Counted from the first letter of the stretch, positions 8,251 through 17,924 are shown. The stretch: 64,000 bases of DNA from an uncultured Spirochaetaceae bacterium (GCA_944390015.1 CALXOL010000001.1:124001-188000), one strand, 5' to 3'. A program made the numbers and translations. Notes: a model not told the origin generated them from the letters alone.

Positions 8251-9441
8251 ATGCACGTAGAGAATCTTGGACCCAGTCTGAACAGACTTGAGCTGGAAAA
8301 TGGAAAACAGATTATCCTGATAGGTACGGCACACATATCAAGTGGTAGTGTTGAACTTGTTGAAAAGACTATAGAGGAAGAAGAACCAGACAGAATCTGC
8401 ATCGAGCTCGATGAGAGCAGGATGAAGAGTAAAAACGAGAAGCAGAGCTGGGAAAACATGGATATTCGCAAGGTATTCAAGGAAGGAAAGGGATTCTTCC
8501 TCCTTGCGAATACAGCCCTTGCCTCATTCCAGAAGAGAATGGGAGAGCAGACTGGAATAAAACCAGGAGAAGAGATTCTCACTGCGGCAAAAATCGCAAA
8601 AGAACGGGACATTCCCCTCTCACTCTGCGACAGGGAAATACAGGTAACATTCAAAAGAGCCTGGGCAAAATCCAGCTTATGGAACAAATGCAAACTGCTC
8701 TCAACCTTGATTTCCGCAGCCTTCTCAGATGAGAAAATCTCAGAAGAGGATATAGAGGAGCTGAAAAAACAGGATACCCTTGAATCCATGATGAATGAAA
8801 TCTCAAAGGAACTTCCAACTGTAAAAGAAGTCCTTATCGATGAGAGGGACAGATATCTTGCAACAAGCATCTATAAAACAGAGGGAAATAAGAAGGTCGC
8901 CGTAATCGGAGCAGGCCATATGGGTGGTGTGATAAAGACCATTGAGAAGCTTGAAAGCGGAGAAATCGATGATGATATAAGTGAAATATCAGAAGTACCG
9001 GCAAAAAAGAAAGGAGCAAAAGCCGTTCCTTACATAGTTCCTACCCTTATCGTGCTTCTTGTCGTATTGGGCATTCTTCTTAATGGATGGGACAAAGGTT
9101 TACTTATGTTCCTATATTGGATGATAGCCTGTGCAGGTTGCACGCTCATAGCATCGTTAATAGCCCTTGCACATCCGCTTAATGCACTGCTTTCCGCCGT
9201 CACGGCACCGTTCTTTGCTTTAAATCCAGTACTCGGTGTCGGCATGTTCTCCGGTATATTCGAAGCAACATTCAGAAAACCCAAAGTAGTGGATTTTGAG
9301 AGGATGAACGACGACGCAGGCTCTCTGAAAGGCTGGTATAAAAACAGAATACTGCATGCCCTTGTCGTATTCTTCCTTTCCTCAATTGGAAGTATGATAG
9401 GAACGTTCGTTGCATTCCCGATGCTAATAGCCAATCTATAA
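8251..9441 (+). CDS. TraB/PrgY family membrane protein
   Basis: The 396-residue protein begins with a TraB domain: IILIGTAHISSGSVELVEKTIEEEEPDRICIELDESR, then IPLSLCDREIQVTFKRAW, DERDRYLATSIY and VAVIGAGHMGGVIK. The conserved GTAH, E and GH residues resemble those of metallohydrolase-like TraB/PrgY/GumN proteins. The C-terminal part from about residue 268 has several hydrophobic spans, so it is anchored in the inner membrane. PrgY-type members lower the activity of pheromone peptides, and a peptide-related role would fit the neighbouring peptidases, but that is inference. It ends at a strong hairpin terminator. Confidence 0.85.
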   Translation: MHVENLGPSLNRLELENGKQIILIGTAHISSGSVELVEKTIEEEEPDRICIELDESRMKSKNEKQSWENMDIRKVFKEGKGFFLLANTALASFQKRMGEQTGIKPGEEILTAAKIAKERDIPLSLCDREIQVTFKRAWAKSSLWNKCKLLSTLISAAFSDEKISEEDIEELKKQDTLESMMNEISKELPTVKEVLIDERDRYLATSIYKTEGNKKVAVIGAGHMGGVIKTIEKLESGEIDDDISEISEVPAKKKGAKAVPYIVPTLIVLLVVLGILLNGWDKGLLMFLYWMIACAGCTLIASLIALAHPLNALLSAVTAPFFALNPVLGVGMFSGIFEATFRKPKVVDFERMNDDAGSLKGWYKNRILHALVVFFLSSIGSMIGTFVAFPMLIANL

Positions 9442-9447
9442 GATCAT

Positions 9448-9476
9448 AATCCAGCTTACGCAAGCTGGATTTTTTC
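9448..9476 (+). terminator. Terminator after the TraB-family gene
   Basis: A perfect 10-bp stem (9448-9457 with 9462-9471, loop ACGC) runs into a T-rich tail. The stem also encodes the last residues of the convergent DUF1275 gene, so stop signals of both genes overlap. Confidence 0.85.
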
Positions 9477-10118
9477 TTTTCGAATCACCTCCTGCAAGAC
9501 AAACAACAGGGGAAGTGTTGAAACGGCTATGGAAAAAGTGCCCAAAATAGAGCCTAAGAGTGCACAGAGCACACCACCTGTAACAAATGTAAGTATCAGT
9601 CCACCATGATAGAAAGACCTCTTGAGAATCTTCCTGTCTTTTGTACTTATCGCAGTATAAAGAGAAGATCCGAATCCTCTTAAGTGCGCGGTACAGAACA
9701 ATGTTGAAAGGGCAACCCCTCTTGCTTCTCTAAAGCTGTTGAATTGCATGCTGCTTATAAGAGCAATAACTACATGATAAACGGTATATGGCGTATCTGA
9801 TGGAAGAAGCGATAAAAAGAGAAGAAGCGTTATTTCCGCTGCAAGAAGAATGGTAATCCATTTTGATTTAAGCTTCTCGATGAACATCTGGGAAAAGAAA
9901 GAGCCAATGAAAAATGTTGAGATCGGAATCAATACAGCGACAGCGCCATCTAAATCCCCCTCTGCAATATTCAAAGCCAAAATAAGGAGATTTGCCGTTT
10001 CCGCGTTAGCAAAAACCCCACCTTTAAGAAAATAAGAATACGCCCCCATGAATCCTCCAGAGAGCATTAATAACACGAACGTATGATAGCGATGACTTGG
10101 AGAAATTTCTTCTTTCAT
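9456..10118 (-). CDS. DUF1275 (YoaK) family membrane protein
   Basis: The 220-residue protein has about six hydrophobic spans and the family's marks: an N-terminal MLSGGFMGAYSYFLKGGVFANAETANLLILAL, an internal ISSMQFNSFREARGVALSTLFCTAHLRGF, and a final small-residue-rich GGVLCALLGSILG helix pair. The function of the family is unknown. The start has no SD. TATTCT ends six bases before the ATG, which suggests a leaderless message with a weak -35 (TAGGCA, 17 bp away). Confidence 0.85.
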   Translation of the reverse strand: MKEEISPSHRYHTFVLLMLSGGFMGAYSYFLKGGVFANAETANLLILALNIAEGDLDGAVAVLIPISTFFIGSFFSQMFIEKLKSKWITILLAAEITLLLFLSLLPSDTPYTVYHVVIALISSMQFNSFREARGVALSTLFCTAHLRGFGSSLYTAISTKDRKILKRSFYHGGLILTFVTGGVLCALLGSILGTFSIAVSTLPLLFVLQEVIRKEKIQLA

Positions 10119-10124
10119 ATTTCA

Positions 10125-10153
10125 AGAATAGAACAAAGAGAATCTTTTGCCTA
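10125..10153 (-). promoter_or_regulatory. Leaderless-type promoter of the DUF1275 gene
   Basis: On the minus strand TAGGCA (10153-10148) and TATTCT (10130-10125) are separated by 17 bp, with a gap of six bases to the ATG at 10118. The -35 is weak. Confidence 0.35.
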
Positions 10154-10248
10154 TGAAGTATGTCACCTTTCGCCTATTTATAAGAGTGTGTCTACTTACA
10201 GCTATTCTGCCAAGCTTTCTTTTAAGATAAGTTAATAATACTAACTAA

Positions 10249-11613
10249 TTACTGTTTAAGCCCAAAAGCACTGATAACAGCACTCTTTATGCTTTTGACG
10301 GAAACAAACGATTCAGAATTCTTCCTTCCCTTCGCAAATGGAGAGACAACCAGCTCAAAACCAAGATCAGAGGCGGCTTTATGCTTGCGATCCAGGAATG
10401 GGACATTCCTGACCTCCCCAGCAAGAGAGAGCTCCCCAAAAGAGACAAGCTTCGCAGGAAGGCTTTTATTTATCTTTGAGCTGTAAAGCGCCAAGGCAAG
10501 AGGAAGTTCAATAGAAACATCATTAAGTCTAATTCCTCCTGCAACATTTACATATATGTCCTGATCGGTTAGTTTTAAATCCGTATGCCGTTCCAGTATT
10601 GCGGCTATTCTCGAAACACGCGCAATATCAATCTTATCGGAATATATACGCTGAAGTCCGCTCTTTGCAGGAACGACAAGAGCCTGTATCTCCACGACAA
10701 AAGCACGAGAGCCCTCAACGATGGATGTAAAAGCAATACCGGGAGGAAGTTCATCATCGCTACGTGAAGAGAGAAAGACCTCACATGGGTCCTTGAGTCC
10801 ATGTAATCCTTTATCGTCCATCTCAAAAAGCCCGATTTCATCAACAGAACCGAATCTGTTCTTTGCTGCCCTAAGAAGTCTGATGCCGTTTTCAGCACTT
10901 TCAAAGTAAAGGACGGTATCCACCATATGCTCAACGACCTTAGGCCCTGCTATGCTTCCTTCCTTAGTCACATGTGCGACAAAGAAAATAGAGCTGCCCG
11001 ATCGTTTCGCAATATTTGAAAGCATAAGGCAACAGGTTCTTATTTGATTCAAAGATCCCTGCATTGATGCGACAGAGGAGGAATAAAGCGTCTGAAGACT
11101 ATCTACAATAATAATCTTTGGCTGTAATTTCTCAATCGTCTCTTCTAGAATCTCAAGCCGAGTATCACAGAATATGGAGATATTAGTCAGGTTTAATCCT
11201 AAACGTTCACCTCTGAGCTTCACCTGCGAAGGAGACTCCTCCCCAGAGACATAAAGGACATCATTCGCCGTGGAAAGAAAAGAAAGCATCTCAAGCATAA
11301 GCGTTGACTTTCCGATTCCCGGCTCCCCTCCTATAAGAACGGAAGAAGGAAGCATCACACCTCCCCCAAGAACACGGTCAAGTTCATCAAAACCCGTAGA
11401 AAGCCTTATTGCATCATCAGATTTTATTTCAGAAAGTTTTCTTACCTTATTATCCAAGCTAGGAGAGGAAACCCCTATCTTAGATTTATTAGGACTACTA
11501 ACTATCTCCTCTTCAAATGTATTCCAGCTATTGCATTCAGGACAACGCCCCATCCACTTTGATTCGGTATGCCCACACTCCGTGCATACATACCTTTTCT
11601 GAACCTCTTTCAA
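10249..11613 (-). CDS. radA: DNA repair protein RadA
   Basis: The 454-residue protein is a RecA-like branch-migration ATPase and helicase that processes recombination intermediates. The N-terminus has a four-cysteine zinc finger (Cys10, 13, 24, 27). The Walker A GGEPGIGKST is near residue 95, Walker B is in IIIVDSLQTL, the RadA-specific KNRFGS motif is near residue 254, and the C-terminal third is Lon-protease-like. A TTG start is preceded by AAGGAG. That SD overlaps the stop of the PPIase gene, so the two genes are probably translationally coupled. Confidence 0.95.
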   Translation of the reverse strand: MKEVQKRYVCTECGHTESKWMGRCPECNSWNTFEEEIVSSPNKSKIGVSSPSLDNKVRKLSEIKSDDAIRLSTGFDELDRVLGGGVMLPSSVLIGGEPGIGKSTLMLEMLSFLSTANDVLYVSGEESPSQVKLRGERLGLNLTNISIFCDTRLEILEETIEKLQPKIIIVDSLQTLYSSSVASMQGSLNQIRTCCLMLSNIAKRSGSSIFFVAHVTKEGSIAGPKVVEHMVDTVLYFESAENGIRLLRAAKNRFGSVDEIGLFEMDDKGLHGLKDPCEVFLSSRSDDELPPGIAFTSIVEGSRAFVVEIQALVVPAKSGLQRIYSDKIDIARVSRIAAILERHTDLKLTDQDIYVNVAGGIRLNDVSIELPLALALYSSKINKSLPAKLVSFGELSLAGEVRNVPFLDRKHKAASDLGFELVVSPFAKGRKNSESFVSVKSIKSAVISAFGLKQ

Positions 11614-11622
11614 AACATCTCC

Positions 11623-12573
11623 TTAAAAACTTAAAAGCTCAACACGGAAAATCAGATAAGCGTTTGGTGGAATAACGCCAGGATAGCCATATTCACCGTA
11701 GCCAAGTTCTGGAGGAATTATAAGCGTTCTTTTCTCTCCTTTTTTCATCATCTGAAGAGCCTCGTTCCAACCTTCTATGACCTGACCGATTCTAAATGTC
11801 GCAGGCTCCTTACGAGCAAGAGAAGAATCGAAAATCTTACCATTTAAAAGGCTTCCCTCATAATGTACGGTAACATTCTGTCCATATTTAGGAGAATCGG
11901 ATCCGACGCCTTCCTTATCTACTACATACATAAGACCGCTTTTAGTAGTAACGGCATCTGGATACCTGTTCTTAATCTCAGTCAGTACAGCCTTTCTCTC
12001 TTTTTCAAGCTTCTCGGCCATCTTATTCTCGGCATCCTGTACATATTTATCAAAAGCAACGCCTGAAGTATCGAATGCATTCGCATCATCTCCAATACGG
12101 ATAATCTTCACGCTTTTGATCTTATCTCCCTGCTCTATCTTATTAACAACATCCTGCCCCTCTACGACATGCCCAAAAACAGAATGTTTTCCATCAAGCC
12201 ATGGTGTGGGAACATGTGTTATAAAGAACTGGCTTCCATTAGTATTGGGTCCGGCATTAGCCATTGAAAGAACGCCAGGACCTGTATGCCTCAAAGAGGA
12301 ATCGAATTCATCAGGGAATCTATAACCAGGACCACCTGTACCATCTCCCTTAGGACAACCACCCTGAATCATGAAATCTTTGATTACCCTATGGAAACTA
12401 AGCCCATCATAAAAAGGCGTTCCCATATGATCAAGATTTAAATTACCTTCCGCAAGTCCGACAAAATTACATACAGTCATTGGACATTTCTTGTACTCAA
12501 GAGATACCAGAATCTCTCCCTTGCTCGTGTTAATAAGAGCATAAAGTCCATTTTCTAATTTAGTTGCATCCAT
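11623..12573 (-). CDS. Dual-domain peptidyl-prolyl isomerase: cyclophilin fused to FKBP
   Basis: This 316-residue cytoplasmic protein fuses two unrelated proline isomerases. Residues about 1-165 are a cyclophilin ([47 protein letters not shown]). After a charged helical linker (about 170-210), residues about 215-316 are an FKBP domain ([64 protein letters not shown]). It has no signal peptide. Dual-family immunophilins with cyclophilin first are known from a few bacteria, Treponema among them as I recall. An AAGGAA SD precedes the ATG. The gene lies between parB and radA. Confidence 0.93.
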   Translation of the reverse strand: MDATKLENGLYALINTSKGEILVSLEYKKCPMTVCNFVGLAEGNLNLDHMGTPFYDGLSFHRVIKDFMIQGGCPKGDGTGGPGYRFPDEFDSSLRHTGPGVLSMANAGPNTNGSQFFITHVPTPWLDGKHSVFGHVVEGQDVVNKIEQGDKIKSVKIIRIGDDANAFDTSGVAFDKYVQDAENKMAEKLEKERKAVLTEIKNRYPDAVTTKSGLMYVVDKEGVGSDSPKYGQNVTVHYEGSLLNGKIFDSSLARKEPATFRIGQVIEGWNEALQMMKKGEKRTLIIPPELGYGEYGYPGVIPPNAYLIFRVELLSF

Positions 12574-12597
12574 AATAATTCCTTATATTATAAATAT

Positions 12598-13569
12598 TTA
12601 TTCTTCAAATAAATCTTCACCGTTACTCAAATAGGCATAAATCCTTTCAAGTTCTTTCTGCGTTCTGAAGCGAACAGTCAGTTTTCCCCGATTAAGAGTT
12701 CCTTTTATTTCGACTTTTGCTCCTATTGCGCTAATAAATTTTTCTTCAGCAAGAAGAATCTCAGGGTCTTTTCCCTTCTCTTTCTTCCTTTGTACTATTT
12801 TTCTTCCCTTATTATAATCATCGGCAAGAGCTTCTGCTTCTCTTACAGATAAATCCCCTTCAACAATCTTATTTCTTAATAACATTTGATCTGAAGGATT
12901 AACTAAAGAAAGAATTGCTCGTGCATGACCACTTGTTATCAAACCAGAAATAAGATCATCTTTTATAATATCTGGAAGATTTAACAACCTAATGGAATTG
13001 GTTACTGCGGATCTTGATTTTCCGACTTTCCTTGCTACTTCCTCCTGGGTGTATCCTGATTTCTGAATCAGATACTGATAGGCAAAAGCTTCTTCAATAG
13101 GATTAAGATTCTCCCTTTGAACATTCTCAATCAAAGAAATTTCCATTCTCTGGATTTCTCCGAGATTCTTAATAATACAAGGAACCTTATCCAGTTCCGC
13201 AATTTGAGCAGCGCGAAACCTTCTTTCTCCAGCAATAATTGAATATTTTCCTGGAGCATACTCTTCTACGATTATCGGCTGTATTATGCCCTGGCTTCGA
13301 ATTGAATCAGCAAGCTCATTCAAAGAATCCTCGTCAAAAGTTTTTCTCGGCTGATTTGGATTCGCCGTTATGGAAGAAACAGAAAGATAAACAACCCGTT
13401 CACTCATTTCATCAGATGCATTCTGATTGCTGCTAACAGCTGGAGAAACTGGTATCTCCCCCTTTTCATGTTCTGAGAGTGCAATATTCTCAATCTGGGC
13501 ATCATAATCAAATCCAGAAAGGAGAGACCCCATACCTTTTCCTAATCCACGTTTCTTATCACCAGGCAC
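12598..13569 (-). CDS. parB: Chromosome-partitioning protein ParB
   Basis: The 323-residue CTP-dependent clamp loads at parS and spreads on origin DNA. It shows the N-terminal RGLGKGMGSLL ParA-stimulating peptide, ITANPNQPRKTFDEDSLNELADSI, the GERRFRAAQ CTP-binding box, LIENVQRENLNPIEEA, a helix-turn-helix (GYTQEEVARKVGKSRSAVTNSIRLL) and a C-terminal dimer domain. I prefer the GTG start at 13569, nine bases after AGGAGG; a TTG at 13578 would be only three bases from it. It overlaps the end of parA. Two perfect parS sites lie 1.1-1.4 kb away. Confidence 0.94.
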   Translation of the reverse strand: MPGDKKRGLGKGMGSLLSGFDYDAQIENIALSEHEKGEIPVSPAVSSNQNASDEMSERVVYLSVSSITANPNQPRKTFDEDSLNELADSIRSQGIIQPIIVEEYAPGKYSIIAGERRFRAAQIAELDKVPCIIKNLGEIQRMEISLIENVQRENLNPIEEAFAYQYLIQKSGYTQEEVARKVGKSRSAVTNSIRLLNLPDIIKDDLISGLITSGHARAILSLVNPSDQMLLRNKIVEGDLSVREAEALADDYNKGRKIVQRKKEKGKDPEILLAEEKFISAIGAKVEIKGTLNRGKLTVRFRTQKELERIYAYLSNGEDLFEE

Positions 13570-14320
13570 GATCAACAACCTCCTTTGCTAGCGAAGCATA
13601 TGCTTTCGCCCCTACATTATTCTTATCATAAACATTTATGGGCATTCCATGACTTGGCGCTTCAGAAAGGCGTACTGATCGCGGAATGATTGTCTTGAAT
13701 ACAAGATCCTTGAAATATTCACTGACATCATCAACTACATCCTGATTTAAAAGAACTCTCTTACTATACATGGTAAAAAGAATTCCCATGATATTAAGCT
13801 CTGGATTAAGAGATTTCTTTACATTGGTAATAGTCCTCATAATCAGATTTAATCCTTCCATTGCTAAATATTCGCATTGAAGAGGGATAATAACGTAATT
13901 AGCCCAGGCCAGAGCATTCATCGTTTCCAAGCCGATAGAGGGAGGACAATCAAGGAGAATATAATCGAACATATCATCCAAATCACGCAACGCATGCTTA
14001 AGATAAAATTCACGCTCAGGTTCATCAACAAGTTCAACAGTCAACCCTGCCGTATCAACAGATCCAGCTATCAAACTAATATTCTCAAATATCGTCTTCT
14101 GAATAGCATCTGCAGCCGTTTTCTGCCCAGATATGATCTGATAAATAGTACTCTTCCTGCCATCACCAGAAACAGCCCCTGTTAAGTTCGCCTGAGAATC
14201 AAAGTCCACCAATAGAACCTTATATCCCATAGCACCAAGAGCTGCACCCAAATTAACACAAGTAGTTGTTTTTCCTACACCTCCTTTTTGATTAAAGAAG
14301 ATGATCTTATGAGCTTTCAT
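13559..14320 (-). CDS. parA: Chromosome-partitioning ATPase ParA (Soj)
   Basis: This Walker-type ATPase of 253 residues moves ParB-parS complexes. The deviant Walker A KGGVGKTT sits at the N-terminus after KIIFFNQ, followed by VDFDSQANLTGAV, DYILLDCPPSIGLETMNAL and the C-terminal RLSEAPSHGMPI. The open frame extends 50 residues upstream, but that part is unlike ParA and has no start signal. The ATG at 14320 has TATAGT seven bases before it and a TCGACA 17 bp further, so it probably starts a leaderless mRNA. It is followed by the overlapping parB. Confidence 0.94.
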   Translation of the reverse strand: MKAHKIIFFNQKGGVGKTTTCVNLGAALGAMGYKVLLVDFDSQANLTGAVSGDGRKSTIYQIISGQKTAADAIQKTIFENISLIAGSVDTAGLTVELVDEPEREFYLKHALRDLDDMFDYILLDCPPSIGLETMNALAWANYVIIPLQCEYLAMEGLNLIMRTITNVKKSLNPELNIMGILFTMYSKRVLLNQDVVDDVSEYFKDLVFKTIIPRSVRLSEAPSHGMPINVYDKNNVGAKAYASLAKEVVDRAW

Positions 14321-14327
14321 ATTAATT

Positions 14328-14399
14328 ACTATATGAAAATAAAATATAATTGTCGATAAATATTTAAAACTTGACCGCAATAAAATGAAAAAGTATATT
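14328..14399. promoter_or_regulatory. Divergent promoters of parA and the nfu-type gene
   Basis: Minus strand: TCGACA (14356-14351), 17 bp, TATAGT (14333-14328), then seven bases to the parA ATG. Plus strand: TTGACC (14371-14376), 17 bp, TATATT (14394-14399), giving a short leader with GGAGGG before the ATG at 14420. Confidence 0.6.
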
Positions 14400-14419
14400 G
14401 TGAATACCGGAGGGAAAAC

Positions 14420-14644
14420 ATGGAAGAAAAAGTTAAAGAAGCCATTGATGCAATTCGCCCAGCTCTTCAAAACGATGGAGGAGACATTGAATTCATCAAG
14501 ATGGAAGGAAACGACGTATATGTAAAACTAGTTGGAGCATGTGCAGGATGTCCAATGAGTCAGTTGACTCTTTCAAACGGCGTTCAAAGATACGTAAGGG
14601 AAACAGTAGATAAAAACCTTAACATCATTAATGCAACATTCTAA
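14420..14644 (+). CDS. NifU C-terminal-like (Nfu) iron-sulfur scaffold protein
   Basis: This is a 74-residue stand-alone Nfu domain that carries or delivers Fe-S clusters. It shows the classic IRPALQNDGGDIEFI start and the cluster-binding CAGCPMS (two cysteines, CxxC). A strong GGAGGG SD lies eight bases before the ATG. The length matches other single-domain Nfu proteins. It diverges from parA and ends at a hairpin terminator directly next to a parS site. Fe-S clients in the window include endonuclease III and serine dehydratase. Confidence 0.93.
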   Translation: MEEKVKEAIDAIRPALQNDGGDIEFIKMEGNDVYVKLVGACAGCPMSQLTLSNGVQRYVRETVDKNLNIINATF

Positions 14645-14652
14645 TGAAATCA

Positions 14653-14683
14653 ATATCCAGCTTTTATAGCTGGGTATTTTTTT
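14653..14683 (+). terminator. Terminator of the nfu-type gene
   Basis: A stem of CCAGCT with AGCTGG (14657-14662 with 14668-14673), extended by weaker pairs, is followed by a run of T. It ends three bases before the first parS site. Confidence 0.8.
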
Positions 14684-14685
14684 GA

Positions 14686-14701
14686 TGTTTCACGTGAAAC
14701 A
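14686..14701. promoter_or_regulatory. parS site 1
   Basis: The 16-bp sequence TGTTTCACGTGAAACA is a perfect palindrome and matches the canonical ParB-binding parS sequence exactly. The palindrome extends to 18 bp with the flanking A and T. Confidence 0.96.
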
Positions 14702-14949
14702 TTCCAGCATTTTACAGCTAGTCACACAAAAAAAACGTTAAACTATTAAATATATTAGGAACCTAAGTTGTTTTTAATAATGCATAAGCATTTAAAATAA
14801 AACTATCAAAAACAAATATATACGGATTGAGTACGAAAAAACTAATTCGATTTTCATATAAAAGCTTTGCGAAAAAACATGATAGTTAGGATATAAAGCA
14901 TACAGCTGTTTTTGCTTCATCATTTTTAACTAAAAACAACGAAAGATGA

Positions 14950-14965
14950 TGTTTCACGTGAAACA
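14950..14965. promoter_or_regulatory. parS site 2
   Basis: An identical 16-bp TGTTTCACGTGAAACA, again extended to 18 bp by A and T. It lies 264 bp from site 1 in the same gap, about 6.6 kb from the origin. Confidence 0.96.
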
Positions 14966-15104
14966 TATTTCCCAATATTTTTATTATGATTAGAACTTTT
15001 CATCAATAATCGCGAAAGTGAAAGAAAAATATTTGCGTTAAGAATTAAGGAAGTAGAGAAGAACATCTTTATTAAGTAATTATTAAAATCAAATTATGTA
15101 AAAT

Positions 15105-15262
15105 ATAGAAAACTTTAGTGCAGGAAAGGAGAACATAATAACCAAAAGGATTCTCCCATACTACCATAGGTTTTAATTCAAAACTGATGTAGATTGGTTT
15201 TCATTCAAAGGAAGGGGATTAAGGCTCAAAACCCCCTAAAATAGCTGTTTTAAAGGGTTTTT
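15105..15262 (+). ncRNA. Candidate structured RNA between parS and gyrA
   Basis: A stretch with no ORF shows ordered structure on the plus strand. GGAGAA (15128-15133) pairs with TTCTCC (15151-15156). A 14-base element recurs with one mismatch at 15169-15182 and 15196-15209. GGGG (15214-15217) can pair with CCCC (15232-15236) in competition with the terminator stem at 15228-15261. A TAAAAT at 15099-15104 could be a -10, but no clear -35 is seen. The family is unknown. The rest of the 14645-15413 gap is AT-rich, with the two parS sites and gene terminators. Confidence 0.3.
15228..15262 (+). terminator. Terminator-like hairpin at the end of the candidate RNA
   Basis: AAAACCC (15228-15234) pairs with GGGTTTT (15255-15261), with an inner AAAA/TTTT pairing, and a T run follows. 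No plus-strand gene ends here, so it implies an unannotated transcript. Confidence 0.55.
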
Positions 15263-15356
15263 CTTGGGACGTTTCTATGCATAATGACAGAAATTAGGTA
15301 CATATTTTTCCTGTTTTTACCTATTTAATAGGGTATATTTTATGTTGTTTTCCTTT

Positions 15357-15390
15357 ACAAAAAATGCCGATGTCGATAAAGACACCGGCA
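15357..15390 (-). terminator. gyrA terminator
   Basis: A 10-bp stem with one mismatch (15365-15374 with 15381-15390) is followed on the minus strand by six T. It lies 24 bases after the gyrA stop. Confidence 0.85.
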
Positions 15391-15413
15391 GATATTCAAA
15401 AGTAAACAATAAA

Positions 15414-17912
15414 CTATTCATTTGTTGATGTTTCTTCGACATTATCTTCTGAAACATCTTCCTCATCCTCCTGGTATGATGTAATAGCCATTGCATTTAT
15501 AGAATCGCCACTCTTCTTGAAGGATGCAACTTTTACACCACGTGCGCTCCTTCCCTGAGTAGAGATATCACGAGTATGAACTCTTATAGCCTGTCCCTTC
15601 TTCGTCATGAAGATTACATCTGTATCATCATCGACAGCAAAGGCATCGACTATTCCGTTCTCCCCCTTTTCGATGGAATAAATCTTCTGTCCTATGGTTC
15701 CTCTTCCATGATTCATGAACTCGCTGAACAGGACTTTCTTTCCTTTTCCCTGTTCTGTAATCATTAAGATTTTCTTCTCATCTTCTACTTTTACAATACC
15801 GACCAATTCATCATTATCCAAAAGCTTAATGCCTCTTACTCCATGGGTACTTCTTCCCATAGTTCTGATGTTTGCAGCTTCGGTTCTAAGGCCTTTACCT
15901 TCCCTGGTAACGAGCATGACATCATCTTCCTCATTGACGAACACTGACTGTGCTAACTCATCTCCTTCATCAAGGATTATGGCCTTTACACCTCTTACCT
16001 TGGCATTGATAAAATCATTCAAGCGTACTTTTTTAGTAACACCATACTTAGTTCCCATGAGAATGAACTTGTCCTCACTAAACTCTGAGAAACTAATGAT
16101 GGATGTTACCTTCTCATTATTGTCCAACTGGATAATACTCTTGAGACTCGTGCCTTTTGCCGTCTTTGCATTCTCCGGGATATCAAAAGCTCTTACATAA
16201 TAAGCCTTTCCAAGGTTAGATACGAAGAGAATATAATCATGGCTGTTACAGATAAAGAGATGCTGAACGAAGTCATTATCAACAAGTTTAGCTCCTATGG
16301 TTCCTTTTCCACCTCTCTTCTGAGCTCTGTACTCATCAATAGGAATTCTCTTTGCAAATCCCTTATTGGTGATTGAGATTACAACTTCCTCCTTCTTAAT
16401 GAAATCCTCAGGAGAAGTATCCTCAAGCTCTCTTTCATTGATTTCGGTTCTTCTTCTATCACCGTAAGTCTCTCCAATCTTTATAAGTTCGTCCTTTACG
16501 ACACCAAGAATCTTATGTTCATCGGCAAGAAGTTCCTTATAATACTCAATCTTAACTTCAAGATCTGCTAATTCCTGCAGAATCTTTTCCGTTTCAAGAT
16601 GGGAAAGGCGTCCAAGTCTCATGTCGATAATTGCATCTGCCTGGACCTGAGTGAGATTAAACCTCTTCTGGAGCTCAAGTGATGCGATATCATTATTCTC
16701 GCTTTCCTTTATTATTCTTATTACTTCGTCGATGTTATCCAGACCTATTTTAAGACCTTCGAGAATATGGGCTCTCTCTTCAGCTTTTTTAAGATCATAT
16801 CTTGTACGTCTCTCAACGACTTCTTTTCTATGATCAATATAGGCAATTAACATTTCCTTTAAATTGAAAAGTTTCGGAGCACCATTCTGAAGAGCAAGGT
16901 TATAGATATTGAAGTTGGACTGTAAAGCAGTCCTTCCAAAAAGCATGTTAAGAACGATATTAGGAACAGCATCCTGTTTTAACTCTATAACAATCCTGAT
17001 ACCATCCCTTCCTGATTCATCCCTTACTGCTGCAATACCTTTTATAACCTCATCTTTTCTCAGTTCATCAATCTTTTTCACAAGCTCACTTTTGTTAACT
17101 TGGTAAGGAATTTCTGTAAAGACAATCTTATCGTGTCCCTTTTCATTCTCTTCAATTTCATAGCGGCTACGAATAACTACCTTACCTTTTCCGGTAGTAT
17201 ATGCATCCATTATGCCTTTTTTACCGCAAATAATGCCATATGAAGGGAAATCAGGACCTTTAATGTACTCCATTAACTCAGCTATAGTAATTTCTGGATT
17301 ATCTATCAATGCTGAAATTCCATTTATAACCTCCGTAAGGTTATGTGGAGCAAGGTTTGTCGCCATACCAACGGCAATACCTGAAGATCCGTTTACAAGT
17401 AGGAAAGGGAATGCGGATGGTAGTACAGATGGCTCTTTCAGCGATTCATCATAGTTAGGAGTAAAATCTACGGTCTCCTTGTTGATGTCCGTAAGCATTT
17501 CCTCTCCAAGCTTGCTGAGTTTAGCCTCCGTATACCTCATAGCAGCAGGGGGATCGCCATCTATTGAACCAAAATTGCCCTGAGGTTTTACAACTGGGTA
17601 ACGTAAAGAGAAATCCTGCCCTAATCGTACAAGAGCATCATAAACAGAAGCATCCCCATGTGGGTGATATTTACCTAATACATCACCTACGACACGTGCA
17701 CACTTCTTTGTCTGGCTCGTAGATTTAAGCCCGATATCCCACATATCATATAAAATTCTTCTATGAACAGGCTTAAGACCGTCTCTGACGTCCGGAAGGG
17801 CTCTTGAGACGATAACCGACATAGCATAATTAAGGTAGCTGGTCTTCATCTCAGTACTGAGATCTGATTTTATGACCTTACCTAAGTGTTCTTCCTGAAT
17901 ATTCTCGTCCAT
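15414..17912 (-). CDS. gyrA: DNA gyrase subunit A
   Basis: The 832-residue breakage-reunion subunit of gyrase introduces negative supercoils together with GyrB. The catalytic tyrosine is in [12 protein letters not shown] near residue 122. The [10 protein letters not shown] near residue 532 is a GyrA box, which marks the supercoiling enzyme rather than topoisomerase IV and separates this gene from the paralogue at 59 kb. The six-bladed C-terminal wrapping domain follows, ending in an acidic tail. An AAGGA-type SD precedes the ATG. The gene sits 12 bases after gyrB and the two form an operon running away from the origin. Confidence 0.97.
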   Translation of the reverse strand: MDENIQEEHLGKVIKSDLSTEMKTSYLNYAMSVIVSRALPDVRDGLKPVHRRILYDMWDIGLKSTSQTKKCARVVGDVLGKYHPHGDASVYDALVRLGQDFSLRYPVVKPQGNFGSIDGDPPAAMRYTEAKLSKLGEEMLTDINKETVDFTPNYDESLKEPSVLPSAFPFLLVNGSSGIAVGMATNLAPHNLTEVINGISALIDNPEITIAELMEYIKGPDFPSYGIICGKKGIMDAYTTGKGKVVIRSRYEIEENEKGHDKIVFTEIPYQVNKSELVKKIDELRKDEVIKGIAAVRDESGRDGIRIVIELKQDAVPNIVLNMLFGRTALQSNFNIYNLALQNGAPKLFNLKEMLIAYIDHRKEVVERRTRYDLKKAEERAHILEGLKIGLDNIDEVIRIIKESENNDIASLELQKRFNLTQVQADAIIDMRLGRLSHLETEKILQELADLEVKIEYYKELLADEHKILGVVKDELIKIGETYGDRRRTEINERELEDTSPEDFIKKEEVVISITNKGFAKRIPIDEYRAQKRGGKGTIGAKLVDNDFVQHLFICNSHDYILFVSNLGKAYYVRAFDIPENAKTAKGTSLKSIIQLDNNEKVTSIISFSEFSEDKFILMGTKYGVTKKVRLNDFINAKVRGVKAIILDEGDELAQSVFVNEEDDVMLVTREGKGLRTEAANIRTMGRSTHGVRGIKLLDNDELVGIVKVEDEKKILMITEQGKGKKVLFSEFMNHGRGTIGQKIYSIEKGENGIVDAFAVDDDTDVIFMTKKGQAIRVHTRDISTQGRSARGVKVASFKKSGDSINAMAITSYQEDEEDVSEDNVEETSTNE

Positions 17913-17924
17913 TTGTCCTTCCTT

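Noticed and set aside
14321-14470. 50-residue N-terminal extension of ParA
   Set aside because: Hydrophobic and unlike ParA, no start signal, and it covers the divergent promoter of the nfu-type gene.
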